Source of the DNA: Anomaloglossus baeobatrachus
Lineage: Eukaryota; Chordata; Amphibia; Anura; Aromobatidae
Direction of reading: 5' to 3'
Assembly: GCF_048569485.1 (NCBI RefSeq)
Contig: NC_134353.1
Coordinates: forward strand, 706,749,841 to 706,813,840
DNA: 64,000 nucleotides
The notes under the pieces were generated by a model. The model searched no databases and was not told the DNA's origin. It saw nothing but the letters and a program-made list of their open reading frames with translations. The stretch's first letter is position 1, and every line of letters begins with the position of its first letter. Below, in pieces: positions 12,701-23,592 of the stretch. The position numbers and the translations under genes are program-made.

Positions 12701-13195
12701 CTATAACACATAGGACTAAGCTGCTAAACTACTATGTCCTAAGCAATTTTATATAAGATTGTGGTGGATTTTAATAAGTTCTTATATTTCCATCAAATTT
12801 GATAAAATCTGAGATACAGGTTGTGAACAAAGTCTCCAACGTCAATGTGAACAGATCCTAAAACAAAATACTTAGGAACTGAGAGATTTCATGAGCTCAG
12901 AAAATTTAGTTTTGTAAAAAAACCCTCTGTCATTATAATGTATCATTCTAGCAATATTTTTGGTGCCATAAAATATTCCGCCACAAAGTATAGAAACCTA
13001 TTGGAACTTGTTACAAGAACACCAGCCTTGATCATTTTTAGCCATTTCCTCTTTTTATTGCCAACATATCTACCCCTTTTGTTGATTCATTTGGTTTGCT
13101 GCAAGTTGATGACCAATCCTGAACAGCATTGACAGTGAAATACCTTCTGTCAAGATACTGTGGAATAGAACTGTCAAGTATCTGTCTTCTGTTAA

Positions 13196-13646
13196 AGGGG
13201 TTATCCACTACTAGGACAACCCTTTCTCAATCTGAATGTTTGCCCCCTTTAAACACCTATACTCACCTCCCATGCCGGCATTGTTCCAGTGGTGTCGGCA
13301 CTTGCTCTGGTGAGTCTCACGTGAAGTTGTTACATCATGCATGCCATGCACCCAATCAGCGCTGGCTTTACTTTCTATTCCTTCAGACAAATAAATAATC
13401 AAGAGGAAGTCATGGCTGCAGTAGGCCACTCATCTCCTCTTGATTACTGTTCCCACCTTCGGATGAATAAGTAAAGCCAGAGCTGATTGGGTGCAGGGCT
13501 TGCATGATGTATCAACTTCACGTGTGCCTCACCAGAGTGAGAGCCGACACCACTGCAACAGTGCCAGGATGGTGAGTATAGGTGTTTTTATTTTACTGTG
13601 TGCAAACATTCAGATTGAGGAGTTGTCCGAGTAGTAGAGAACGCCT
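13196..13646. mobile_element. Palindromic T2-type MITE
   Basis: TTAA at 13192-13195 and 13647-13650. The ends AGGGGTTATCCACTACTAGG and AGGCGTTCTCTACTACTCGG are inverted repeats and similarity extends through most of the element, making a long hairpin. The overlapping open frames on both strands are repeat-derived. Confidence 0.8.
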
Positions 13647-13694
13647 TTAAGTTATCTACAGTAAAATGTATGGACTGAGAACTAATCAGATTAA

Positions 13695-13890
13695 AGAGGT
13701 TTTCCATGTTACTATGAAAACAATTAAATAATACTTACTCATGCTCTGTTCCAGCACTGCTTCTCTGCTGAGGCCAGTGATTGGCTTTAGCTGTCATGTG
13801 GGGTATATGGGCTGAGACATCTGCAGCCAGTGTAAACAATGTATCGGTGTGGCAGAGATACACCACTGGTGCGGAGGGTGAGTTTGTTTT
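13695..13890. mobile_element. T2-type MITE, left part
   Basis: TTAAAGAGGTTTTCC begins at 13691 with a layout like the element at 13196. The right end was not found. Confidence 0.4.
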
Positions 13891-13980
13891 ATGTATTTGT
13901 TTTAGCAGTACAGCTGCCTCTCAGAATGGTTTCACATGACTTGGATTACACCTTAATTCTCATAACCATATTGTTAAACA

Positions 13981-14232
13981 ATACTGATGAGCAAGCACTA
14001 CCATGCTCGGGTGCTTGAAACTTGTAATGAGCAGTTGGATGTTCGGATGGGTTCGACTCGAGTACCGAGTATAATGGAAGTCAATCATTTTTACGGAAGA
14101 TCTTCTGAAAAAATTCTCAAGTTCCCCATTGACTTCTATTACACTTGGCATATGAGTTGAGCCCATCCAAGCATCCAGCTTCTGATTACGAGTATTAGCC
14201 ACCCGAGGATAGTAGTGCTCACTCATCACTAT
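13981..14232. mobile_element. Palindromic MITE with GCTCGGGTGC/CACCCGAG arms
   Basis: The sequence folds on itself, from ACTGATGAGCAAGCACTA to TAGTGCTCACTCATCA. It resembles the elements at 24293 and 14914 in its terminal GAGTGAGC-like words. Confidence 0.6.
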
Positions 14233-14427
14233 TAAGCAATCCTGAAAGTTAGAGTTGGGTGGATCATTTGAAATTCAAATATGTCAGCTTTGCCAAAAAA
14301 GTAAATTCTCGGCAAATAAATCTGCTATATCATAAATACTGAAATACTTTAATTGCAGAAAAAATAGGAAAATAGATTCAGCTCACCCTTTCAATAGTCC
14401 AAAGTCAGGATCGATGCTGGTGCAATA

Positions 14428-14680
14428 CTTCCAGGCAATATAGAATAAGGTTTCCAGCACTCCAAAATGCTATGAGATCCTTCAGTATATCTGTGTGCAC
14501 ATTGGACATACAAGGTTAATCCTGGAGTAAGGGGCTATTAGCCGAAACATGTCGTATTTCCTTTGATGTGTCATCCCCCCACTGTGATCATGATTTTTGG
14601 ATTTTTTTAAACGAATTTCGATAAATAGTTTTTAACCTTTTGGAGTGCTGGAGACCTTATTCTATATTGCCTGAAAGACT
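14428..14680. repeat. Inverted repeat with a hammerhead-like core between the arms
   Basis: About 40-base arms at 14430-14470 and 14637-14677 share AGGCAATATAGAATAAGG and GGAGTGCTGGA. Between them lies GGCTATTAGCC then GAAACATGTC (14531-14553). The GTGCTGGA wording recalls the 3' tail of the Penelope copies at 28096 and 33700. Confidence 0.5.
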
Positions 14681-14913
14681 TTCATTGACTGGAAAATATG
14701 TGATTGGCTACGTTAGATCATGTGATGTAATCCTTGCAGGGCATTATGTGGAAGGCTATGCCTGATGTCATTAATGCATTCTGAGTCCTCAGGAGTGTGT
14801 GAAATGGTGCCAGAGATTTTTTTGGGGTCATCCTTGCAAATTAAATCACAAAGTAATTGAACTTGCGGGTATCTGCAAATTTCAGGAAACATTACTTAAA
14901 TTTGATCCTCTAC

Positions 14914-15913
14914 TAGAGTTGATCAAATCTGCCAAAATCCGGGACCGGTGGATCACTGCTAGATTGAAAAAAAAAATCCAGATCTGCTCCGGATTCCGGT
15001 GCCCATATAAGTCTATGGGGACCAGAATCCAGAGACATTTGTGGAGGGCATGGAAGGTAGGAGCGCGAGGGGTGTACTCCCCCGAGGCTGTGTCATGACA
15101 GCAAACTCCTTCCGGGTCATGCTTTTCCCTTCCAGAGTCGACAATTCGATATTCATTGTTTTGCCCACCCACCGGCGCATGTAGTTGGTTGCAGTTAGAC
15201 GCGCCTCCACCCTGAGTGTCAGCGTGTCAGCTGACTGCAACTAATCACAGGTGGCAGGACGGCCGGTGAGCAGGGAAAGCAGTGCATGTGTCTGTGGATC
15301 AGTATGGTGAACGTGCATGTGTTTCAGAAACACATGCACGTTCCTGTGAGAAGTGGGCACAGCTGTGCTGGTGATGCGATTGTCAGACTCGTGCGAGTCT
15401 GGCATGACAGCACCTGGCACAGCCTGCCGCTCTCTGAACATGAGCATGCATGTACTTAGAAACACATGCATGTTCCTGTCAGACGTGTGTGCCTGTGCCG
15501 GTGGTACAATGTCAGAGCACGACCATAGAGCACGACCGCTGGCTGAGCAGACAATGACTAAGCCGCAATGACTGCACGGCAGGCAGATACTGTCACAGGC
15601 TGGGGGCGCGTCTGCCTGCAACCAATCACAGACAAGAGGACAGCCGGTGGGCGGGGAAAACACGGAAAGCTGTGTGTATACGATGCACAGTACAGAAAGT
15701 GAATGTGCGACCCGGAAGCAGTGTGCCGCCATGACACCGAGTCTCGGTAAGTATGAAACGCTGTTTTATTTCCGTTTTTCTTTATTATTCAATTATTTTC
15801 CCCAGTGCCGGATCCAGATCGTGCACCCGGAATCCCGGATCCTGGTCCTGCACCTGAAAGTCTTTGAAACCACGCAAATCCGGACTTTTACAGTTTGGAT
15901 CCGCTCAGCCCTA
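14914..15913. mobile_element. Large palindromic MITE (about 1 kb) with internal duplications
   Basis: The left end TAGAGTTGATCAAATC and the right end, on the complement, TAGGGCTGAGCGGATC correspond. CAATCACAG- and GACGGCCGGTG-type segments recur near 15240 and 15625. The interior has two related copies of a CATGTGTTTC/GAAACACATG palindrome (15309-15343 and about 15440-15475). No credible ORF. Confidence 0.6.
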
Positions 15914-17270
15914 TCCTCTACTGATCGATTCTCTATCAAAAGGCCTCTTTTTGCAGAGTGTGTTTGGACTTCATAGAGAGGGAGTTCCCCAAATTGGATG
16001 CCCCTCATGATTGCATGTAACACTACCCAGTTGATGGGAACATTTACAGCTAAAAGCAACTTCCACTCTTCACAATCTGCAGATTGCCACAGTGGTTGTC
16101 TTTTGGTTGCCTCTACGTGAAGCATCTTTAGGCAGTTGGTTACTCAGTTAACACTATACTATAAGAGTGACAGCTCGATGCTTTCTTCACGGGAGCCCAT
16201 GACTAGGAATCAAGGACTAAAGAGTGAAGAGGATTATACAATTCTAAGTTCTATGGTATTTACAGAAAAATCTTCACTTCTGCTATATATTTTAGTGATA
16301 GTTTTAATTATATAATGCTCAATAATGATGAAACCTGTAAGGGCAGTGGTATCCTGATTAGTTTTTAGTGGTAAGAATTCTTCTTTTTATACTCAAAGCT
16401 GTCTCCGCTGGCTATTTCATTAGGTAACACCACATGTTGTGCTTTCATGAGGTTTATGGAGATTAAAGTCTTTTATAGAAACATCATAACGAGATCCCAG
16501 ATTTATAACTCATGAAAATTTACACTTTCACTTTGGATGTAGAAGGGACTCTGTCAGCATCACTGATTAGTTATATAAACGGATATGAAGATATGTAAAA
16601 GTTCTGCCACTTTTAATACATGTTTTGTTTCAAATGTATCAAACATTGTGGACAATGGGGTGTCCTTAGTATAACGATATATACATTGTACCATAATGAC
16701 AGGAGCAAAAAAATGAAGGACAATATAAAGTTATTGCTGCTTATTATTTACAATAGGAAGCACATTTTACTCTTGTTCAGATCTTAGATTTTGAAGGAGG
16801 ATTGTAAACTTTTATATATGAGCTGAATCCCTCAGTTACCTTAGTGCACAGGGAGACTTCTTAAGGTGTTCAAAAATTTAGTTTTTTCTGTGGAAATGCT
16901 CCTTACTTTTGGTGAATTTTTGAAGGAGTTTTTCATTTCCTGAATCGTTTTGGAAGAGGTTTTTAAAGCATTTTGGAAGAAGTTTTTTTTTCCAGAAGGA
17001 GTATTTTTGGAGTTTTTCATTTGGACAGTGCCTAGTTTGGAGACGGTTTCATCAGTAGCCACTTAAAAAAAAAAATAATACATGCACTTTCTTTTTTCCC
17101 ACCAGTTGTTTTTCTAAAGACATAGTGGAAAAAAACAGCTCATAAGGCTGAACATCTGAAATGATGAAATGAATAAAACGTCTTTCAAGCATTTTTTTAA
17201 ACCATTTTTAGACGGGAATCCACTCCAAGAATCTTCTCAAACTCTATGTGCACATAGCCGTAGAGCAGAG
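15914..17270. other. No recognisable feature
   Basis: Mostly AT-rich spacer. 16860-17050 is a degenerate GGAGTTTTT/GGAAGAAG low-complexity block. 11651-11935, 12701-13191, 14233-14427 and 17653-17942 also show nothing bounded. Confidence 0.55.
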
Positions 17271-17652
17271 GTCCCCAAAATTTCTGATCTTGAGAGCAAC
17301 ATCCTGATGTGTGAGAGGTTCGTGAGTCACATTTAGCTCTGAGAGAGGGTCGCGAGCCACATCCAGCTCGTGCTCCTCTCATAGTAGAGACACCCAGATC
17401 CCTATTACTACTATAATGGCAGCAGAAGCTTTTCCACAGAAATCACACAATGGCAGTACACCATGATCCACTGGTTCCTACCATACCCCCATTTAGATCT
17501 GCTCTTTTATGTAAAGCTACTCACAAAAGTCCCCAAATTGAGACCTCCTCTTCATAGTCGTGTGCTAGACCTGCTGTTTAGGCACCTAGCTGGAAGATAG
17601 CTGTGGGCCACATATCATGGATCTATGAGCCGCCACAGTTTGGGGACCCCTG
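17271..17652. mobile_element. hAT-type MITE
   Basis: Ends CAGAGGTCCCCAAA and TTTGGGGACCCCTG form a 14-base TIR of the common CAGGGGTCCCCAA hAT type. The flanking octamers CCGTAGAG and CTTTAGCA are a poor match, so the 8-bp target duplication is decayed. 382 bases, non-coding. Confidence 0.75.
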
Positions 17653-17963
17653 CTTTAGCAAGTAACCATCAATTTATATTTTTCTCATAAATCAACAGTA
17701 CACATAAAACCAAGAATGTTTGTAATATATCTTATCAGAGATGTATCTATGCTTCTCTGTCCTCTGTAAACTCTGTATTCAGTAGTAAATTCTGTATTCA
17801 GCGAATACAGACTTTCATGTTACTGAGCTAGGAGATGATTGGTGCTCATAACGTTTTATCTAAAGGGGGGAGAGGGCAGGAGGTGGGAGAAGCTAGAGGC
17901 AGGCAGGCATTCCGCAAGTTCAACTGAAATGACAGTTACACTTTAAAGGGAACCTGTCAGGTC

Positions 17964-19100
17964 TGTGGGGCCCCGAGGTTCGGTGTCGGTGCAGCGGTGC
18001 ATTACCTTCAGGGACTCCACGCGGCTAGATCTTGTCACAGGTAGGAAATCCTCTATTTTGATTGTCGTGACGCCACTCTCAGAATTGCGGTCAGTGGAGA
18101 CCGCCACTGCAGGTTAGGGGTGCCTGGGGCTGATAGTAGGTGCAGTCAGTTGTAATAGCCTCCTGAGAGTGAGGCATGCCCCAGGGTCCCGTGTAGGTGT
18201 GTGGAACTACAAGTCGCAGAATGACTGACTCACACGCACAAGCAGGATGTCTTTCAGGGGTTTTTACTCACTGATGGTGGCAGGGTGAGTAACCCGGGCG
18301 TAGCTGGGATGAACCAGGCTGGAACCAGGTGTCCTTCAGGCTGACTGGTGAGGGTGGCTACCAACTCGCCTTCCTTAGCCCGTTGTGTTTTGGGGTAACC
18401 CCTGCTTGAAGCCCTGCTGGGGTCGCCCAGGGAAGTTGCTGGTGCCTCTCTCCCCTTCTTTTTGGCCCGTTTGCTTGTAGCCTGGACCAGGTCACTCCGG
18501 CTGCTTGCCTCCTGTGAGCTATGGGCCCTCACTTTGGCTACGTGGCTGCGGACTCTGTGGTGTTGTCTTGGGGGTGTAAAGTGCCCCCTCATGCAGGTTT
18601 GGCAAAGGACAGGTGGATCTATCCCTGCACCGGGACCTGTTACCCGTTTGGGCCTGGTATCTCCCTGACAGTCTCCTTACTCTCCACTCCGTTGCTCTCT
18701 CTTTAGTCGTGGGTGGATTTCGGGCAGCACTACCAGGTGACCGATCTCCCCCGTCGGTAGTCACTGCGCGTACGTTGTCAGAATTGTGTAGAGCTACAGG
18801 GTCTGCTTCTGCCCTCCCTGAACTTCACCACTCAACTGTCTTCGGCTCACTCTTCCCTCCTCTCCTGTTCTTGCCTACGTCACCTAGCAACCAGGCTCTC
18901 TACCACACCCCTCGAGTGGAGATGGAGGCTTCGCCCCCTCCTGGGATCCCCAGGGGTCCTCTCAAAGGTAAATGTGTGAGACCTGATCACTATGCGCCTG
19001 TGTAGTCACACCTCGGTCAGCCTTCTGGATTACCTGTTTTGTACTGTCCCCAGCATGGGTGCAGTACTCAGTGGTGCCTGACCAGGTCAGGGGCGCCACA
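17964..19100 (-). repeat. LTR (3' LTR relative to the element's ORF)
   Basis: A 1,137-base terminal repeat, nearly identical to 21604-22736, with TGTGG/CCACA inverted ends and a polypurine tract abutting its inner side. Open frames inside it occur in both LTR copies and are not genes. Confidence 0.85.
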
Positions 19101-19716
19101 TTCCCCCTTAGTTATCACCAGCACGTCCTCGGGCTGCAAGACAACATTTTAAAATGCGTAAAACAGTAAAACATGGTAAAACGTTTTAAAACCATCAGGT
19201 ACCATACATCACCACCCTCCACCCTCAAGTCCGTTAACCCACCCTAAACCCTCTCAGGCGGCAGGTCACCGGTTTCTTTTGGTAACCAGGTCTGGGCCAT
19301 CAGCTTCCCCAGACCTTTCTTCCCATCTGCCTCTCCCGTTGGCCGCGCCTTCAGCCACTTCTGGCAGGATGTAGAGGTGGCTTTCATGGTCTGGTGGTTT
19401 CAGGGTATACCTGGCCTGGTGGAGCCGCACCTTCAGCCTCTTCTGGCAGGATGTAGAGGCGGCCTCCACAGTTGGTGCTGACCAGGTACCCTCTTTGTGG
19501 TGGAGAGCCAGGCCCCATAAACAGGCGTGCTCCCTGGTAGTGGTTGTACCTCTGGGGTAACTATAAACACTGCGAGAGTTTGTGGCTATAGCCAGTTCAT
19601 AGCCTTAAGGTTCATGGGTTAAAGTGTAAAAGGGTTTCTCACACAAGTTCATGTGGGCACGTGCTTAAACTTGAACGTTGCAAACTTCAAACTGCTGTAA
19701 TTTTCTTTACTTTTCT

Positions 19717-21558
19717 CTACTCCGTTCCACCAGGGCTTTTGCCTATTGGGCTTTGGCACCTGACATTTTCTATGTTTCTGTCGTCTGTTTCTTTTTCTGT
19801 ATCTTCATCTTCTGTTGTTGAGATAGCAGGTTTACTGTAGGGATTTCTGGGGCAGGGTGTGACATCTAGTGCGTACCATCCGCGTTCTCCTTGGTGCTTT
19901 GTGAATTCTACTGAGTCTCCTATCTGTAGGTTTCTTCCTGGATGTCCTCTAGGTAAATGTGCTCTCACATCCCTTCTGTTCACAAAGATGCCCTCTTTTA
20001 CACCAGGTGCTACTATAAAGCCATATCCAGACCTTAGACTGAAGTCTTCTACAACTCCTCGACAAAGTGGGCCTCTGACCTGCGATTTGGCCCTTCTCAA
20101 GGACCGCTTTTCCTCTAAGTCTCTGGCCGTGACCTTGTCCTTCTCCTCGGGAGACTGCTGTGCAGGTGGATCCCTTATCCTGCTGCGGCGCCGTGTCCTG
20201 CGGGCTGGGTCCTGCCTGGCTGCCACCTCACCGCTTGCAGGCTCCCAGGTGAGGTATCTGGATAAATCTTCCTCAGCGGAGGATGTCGGGCCCTCTTCAT
20301 CCCAGCGGGAGTACGGCAGCATCTCTGGCTCTTGGACTGGTGCTGCATCCACTGCTGATGGCTCTGGGGTCAGCTTCTCAGCTTCCTGGCCTCCCCTCCC
20401 CCTTAGTTCTTCTGGGCACTCCTCTTGTGGCAGCGCTAGGGATGGATTTTCATCAGCAGGCCAGGGCGGGGGACCCTTTGGCATGAATGTTGCAGGAGTC
20501 TTCCTGTGAGTATGCGGAGGGAGCAGATACCGGTCCACCATCTCCTTTGGGAAGTGGGCCTCCAGATCAGCCTTCAGCTTCCAGTATTCGGGGTCCTCCC
20601 CCAGCAGGGACTTCCTAGCAGGGACTTCCTTGGGCTGGGGAGCGGTGTCTGCTCTGACCTGGCAGGCCGGGGTAAATAATTGTACAGTCTTGTCTTGGCG
20701 GGCCGAGCCTGGCGTGGCAGCGGCCTGGTCTTGGCGGGCCGAGCCTGGCGTGGCAGCGGCCTGGTCTTGGCGGGCCGAGCAGGGCATCGCTGCGGCGGCC
20801 TGGATTGGCGTCGCAGCTGCGATGGGATCTGTGCGGGCCGGGCTGGGCGCTTCTGCGGCCTGGATTGGCGTCGCAGCTGCGATGGGATCTGTGCGGGCCG
20901 GGCTGGGCGCTTCTGCGGCCTGGATTGGCGTCGCAGCTGCGATGGGATCTGTGCGGGCCGGGCTGGGCGCTTCTGCGGCCTGATTCAGCGTTGCCGCGCC
21001 GGGCGCCTCTTCAGGGACCGCGGGCGTGGCAGCAGGAGTCGGGGCACTCGCGCTGGCAGGGGCAATATAGGACTCACCCATCAGTGCCACCATCGGGACC
21101 TGAGCCGTCCTGTGGGGCACTCGTAGCGCGGCTCTCTCCTCATAGGCCTCAACTGCCTCAGCGATTTCCTGCAGCTCCGCACGTCCTTCCCGGATCTGCT
21201 GCACGATCCTCGCTTCCAGTCGGTTACTGAACTGGGCAAGCTCCCAGGACCACCAGGCAGCAGAACCTGGCTCTGGGCTCCTATCTTCAGACGCCATCTT
21301 CACCGTGTCGTCGCTGCTCTGCAGATCTTTTCTCAGCAGCAGGCTTCCGGCTCCCTTTCTTTCCCGACGTCTCTGAACGCCTCCGCTCTCATCACTTGCG
21401 AGGCCAGGACCCTTCAGGGGATCTCTGGGTAGCCACACCTCTTCGTGGGCGGTAACTTCTCCCAGCGCGGGCTGCTGTTGTTTTTCAGCGCGCTTTTCAT
21501 GGTGGCAATATGGCGGCGCTTCCAATTTTCCAAGCGGACCGCCCAGGCACATGGTCAC
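19717..21558 (-). CDS. LTR-element ORF, 613 aa, with C-terminal Y-box-type cold-shock domain
   Basis: This is the sole long ORF of the LTR element. Seen in the translation: an N-terminal leader; a likely helical segment around residues 100-145 (AAWWSWELAQFSNRLEARIV and onward); an Ala/Pro-rich region with three near-identical 20-residue repeats around AAEAPSPARTDPIAAATPIQ; shorter repeats of SARQDQAAATPG; an acidic/proline stretch; an Arg-rich patch (RRTRRRSRIR); and at about residues 501-567 a cold-shock domain (GVVEDFSLRSGYGFI, EGIFVNRRDV, IGDSVEF, GERGWYALDVT). The domain keeps the RNP1-like GYGFI and the RNP2-like IFV positions of Y-box proteins. It occupies the gag-like place, and the domain may serve as an RNA-binding module in place of a zinc knuckle (inference). 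A Met near residue 87 (MASEDRSPEPG) is an alternative start. Confidence 0.75.
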   Translation of the reverse strand: MTMCLGGPLGKLEAPPYCHHEKRAEKQQQPALGEVTAHEEVWLPRDPLKGPGLASDESGGVQRRRERKGAGSLLLRKDLQSSDDTVKMASEDRSPEPGSAAWWSWELAQFSNRLEARIVQQIREGRAELQEIAEAVEAYEERAALRVPHRTAQVPMVALMGESYIAPASASAPTPAATPAVPEEAPGAATLNQAAEAPSPARTDPIAAATPIQAAEAPSPARTDPIAAATPIQAAEAPSPARTDPIAAATPIQAAAAMPCSARQDQAAATPGSARQDQAAATPGSARQDKTVQLFTPACQVRADTAPQPKEVPARKSLLGEDPEYWKLKADLEAHFPKEMVDRYLLPPHTHRKTPATFMPKGPPPWPADENPSLALPQEECPEELRGRGGQEAEKLTPEPSAVDAAPVQEPEMLPYSRWDEEGPTSSAEEDLSRYLTWEPASGEVAARQDPARRTRRRSRIRDPPAQQSPEEKDKVTARDLEEKRSLRRAKSQVRGPLCRGVVEDFSLRSGYGFIVAPGVKEGIFVNRRDVRAHLPRGHPGRNLQIGDSVEFTKHQGERGWYALDVTPCPRNPYSKPAISTTEDEDTEKETDDRNIENVRCQSPIGKSPGGTE

Positions 21559-21603
21559 CTGTCTGAACAGGTCTAGTCCTTATCCTGTTCGTGACGCCAG
21601 ATG

Positions 21604-22736
21604 TGTGGGGCCCCGAGGTTCGGTGTCGGTGCAGCGGTGCATTACCTTCAGGGACTCCACGCGGCTGGATCTTGTCACAGGTAGGAAATCCTCTATTTTG
21701 ATTGTCGTGACGCCACTCTCAGAATTGCGGTCAGTGGAGACCGCCACTGCAGGTTAGGGGTGCCTGGGGCTGATAGTAGGTGCAGTCAGTTGTAATAGCC
21801 TCCTGAGAGTGAGGCATGCCCCAGGGTCCCGTGTAGGTGTGTGGAACTACAAGTCACAGAATGACTCACACGCACAAGCAGGATGTCTTTCAGGGGTTTT
21901 TACTCACTGATGGTGGCAGGGTGAGTAACCCGGGCGTAGCTGGGATGAACCAGGCTGGAACCAGGTGTCCTTCAGGCTGACTGGTGAGGGTGGCTACCAA
22001 CTCGCCTTCCCTAGCCCGTTGTGTTTTGGGGTAACCCCTGCTTGAAGCCCTGCTGGGGTCGCCCAGGGAAGTTGCTGGTGCCTCTCTCCCCTTCTTTTTG
22101 GCCCGTTTGCTTGTAGCCTGGACCAGGTCACTCCGGCTGCTTGCCTCCTGTGAGCTATGGGCCCTCACTTTGGCTACGTGGCTGCGGACTCTGTGGTGTT
22201 GTCTTGGGGGTGTAAAGTGCCCCCTCATGCAGGTTTGGCAAAGGACAGGTGGATCTATCCCTGCACCGGGACCTGTTACCCGTTTGGGCCTGGTATCTCC
22301 CTGACAGTCTCCTTACTCTCCACTCCGTTGCTCTCTCTTTAGTCGTGGGTGGATTTCGGGCAGCACTACCAGGTGACCGATCTCCCCCGTCGGTAGTCAC
22401 TGCGCGTACGTTGTCAGAATTGTGTAGAGCTACAGGGTCTGCTTCTGCCCTCCCTGAACTTCACCACTCAACTGTCTTCGGCTCACTCTTCCCTCCTCTC
22501 CTGTTCTTGCCTACGTCACCTAGCAACCAGGCTCTCTACCACACCCCTCGAGTGGAGATGGAGGCTTCGCCCCCTCCTGGGATCCCCAGGGGTCCTCTCA
22601 AAGGTAAATGTGTGAGACCTGATCACTATGCGCCTGTGTAGTCACACCTCGGTCAGCCTTCTGGATTACCTGTTTTGTACTGTCCCCAGCATGGGTGCAG
22701 TACTCAGTGGTGCCTGACCAGGTCAGGGGCGCCACA
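21604..22736 (-). repeat. LTR (5' LTR relative to the element's ORF)
   Basis: A 1,133-base terminal repeat matching 17964-19100 almost throughout. The inner boundary is followed on the minus strand by a TGGCGTCACG primer-binding-like segment. I could not assign the tRNA. Confidence 0.85.
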
Positions 22737-23592
22737 GGTCCCTTATGCATTCTGACCTACAAGCAGGGTGCTGTGTGGCCTAGAAACCCCTTCCTACCCA
22801 TCCCTGTGTTGTAATATTGTGTAATATGATTTTATAAAAAATGTTTTATAACTTACATAACTTACTTGTTCCCTAAGTAAATAGGAGAGGGTCTAGTGCC
22901 CTGGGCATTGCATCGCCCCGTGGGTGTTTGCAAGCTTTCCGTGGTATCACGCCCCTGTGGGCATGATTCCATGGATTTACATGAGCGACATGCGCTTGTG
23001 AAGCCGGCAAGTAAACACCCGGATATGAAGGCTGCGCGAACAGCAAGCGCACAAGTGCAGGATCTCCAGGAGCTTTCCGTGGTATCACGCCCCTGTGGGC
23101 GTGATACCATGGATTTACAGAAGCAACGTCACCGTCAGCTCCTGGAGATCCCGCGCATGTACGCTTGCCGTTCTTGCAGCCTTCATATCTGGGTGTTTAC
23201 TTGCCGGCTTCACAAGTGCACTGCGCATGATCAGAAGACTCCTGCAGTTCCGACCATGTGCAGACCATGTCTAAAGCCGTCAAGTAAACACCTGGGTATG
23301 AAGGCTGTGCGAATGGCAAGCGCGCTTGTGCGGGATCTCCATGCGAATGTGCGAATGTCAGCTTCAGGAGCTGATGGTGACGTCACTCATGTAAATCTGT
23401 GGTATCACGCCCACAAGGGCGCCCACAAGCATGCAAATGCCCTCGGGGCGATGCAACACCCAGGGGACTAGACCCTCTCCTATTTACATAGGGAACATGT
23501 AAGTTATAAAACTTTTTTTTTTATAAAATCATATTACACAATATTACAACACAGGGATGGGTAGGAAGGGGTTTCTAGGCCACCTTGTTCTC

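Larger units (their letters stand above)
17964..22736 (-). mobile_element. Non-autonomous LTR retroelement with a cold-shock-domain ORF
   Basis: Two direct repeats of about 1.13 kb bound the element: 17964-19100 and 21604-22736. Both have TGTGG...CCACA ends, and a 4-base duplication GGTC sits at 17960-17963 and 22737-22740. On the minus strand the order is 5' LTR (21604-22736), a primer-binding-like segment starting TGGCGTCACG at about 21600, one long ORF (19717-21558), and a polypurine tract AAGGGGGAA (19101-19109) abutting the 3' LTR (17964-19100). No protease, reverse transcriptase, RNase H or integrase motif is visible in the 2.5-kb interior, so it would depend on a partner. It looks whole as a non-autonomous unit. 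The LTRs are almost identical, so the insertion is probably recent. It sits inside a T2-type MITE. The superfamily is not assignable from what is visible. Confidence 0.85.
17943..23592. mobile_element. Palindromic T2-type MITE, split by the LTR element
   Basis: The left end, TTAAAGGGAACCTGTCAGGTC cut at 17963, resumes after the LTR element at 22737. From 22770 to 22920 the sequence is an inverted copy of about 23420-23580, so the element is a long palindrome. The inner part (22920-23420) holds further inverted and direct copies of a motif around GTGGTATCACGCCC. The TTAAAGG terminus matches the ends known for Xenopus T2 (Kolobok) MITEs. The outer right end is not clean. Confidence 0.6.

Noticed and set aside
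18254-19005. Open frames of 61-130 codons repeated at 21890-22641
   Set aside because: They lie in the two LTR copies and appear twice only because the LTRs are direct repeats.
19717-21558. The 613-aa ORF as an ordinary host Y-box gene or retrocopy
   Set aside because: It is bounded by matched LTRs with a target duplication and a polypurine tract, has no poly(A) end, and its N-terminal 500 residues are unlike YBX proteins.
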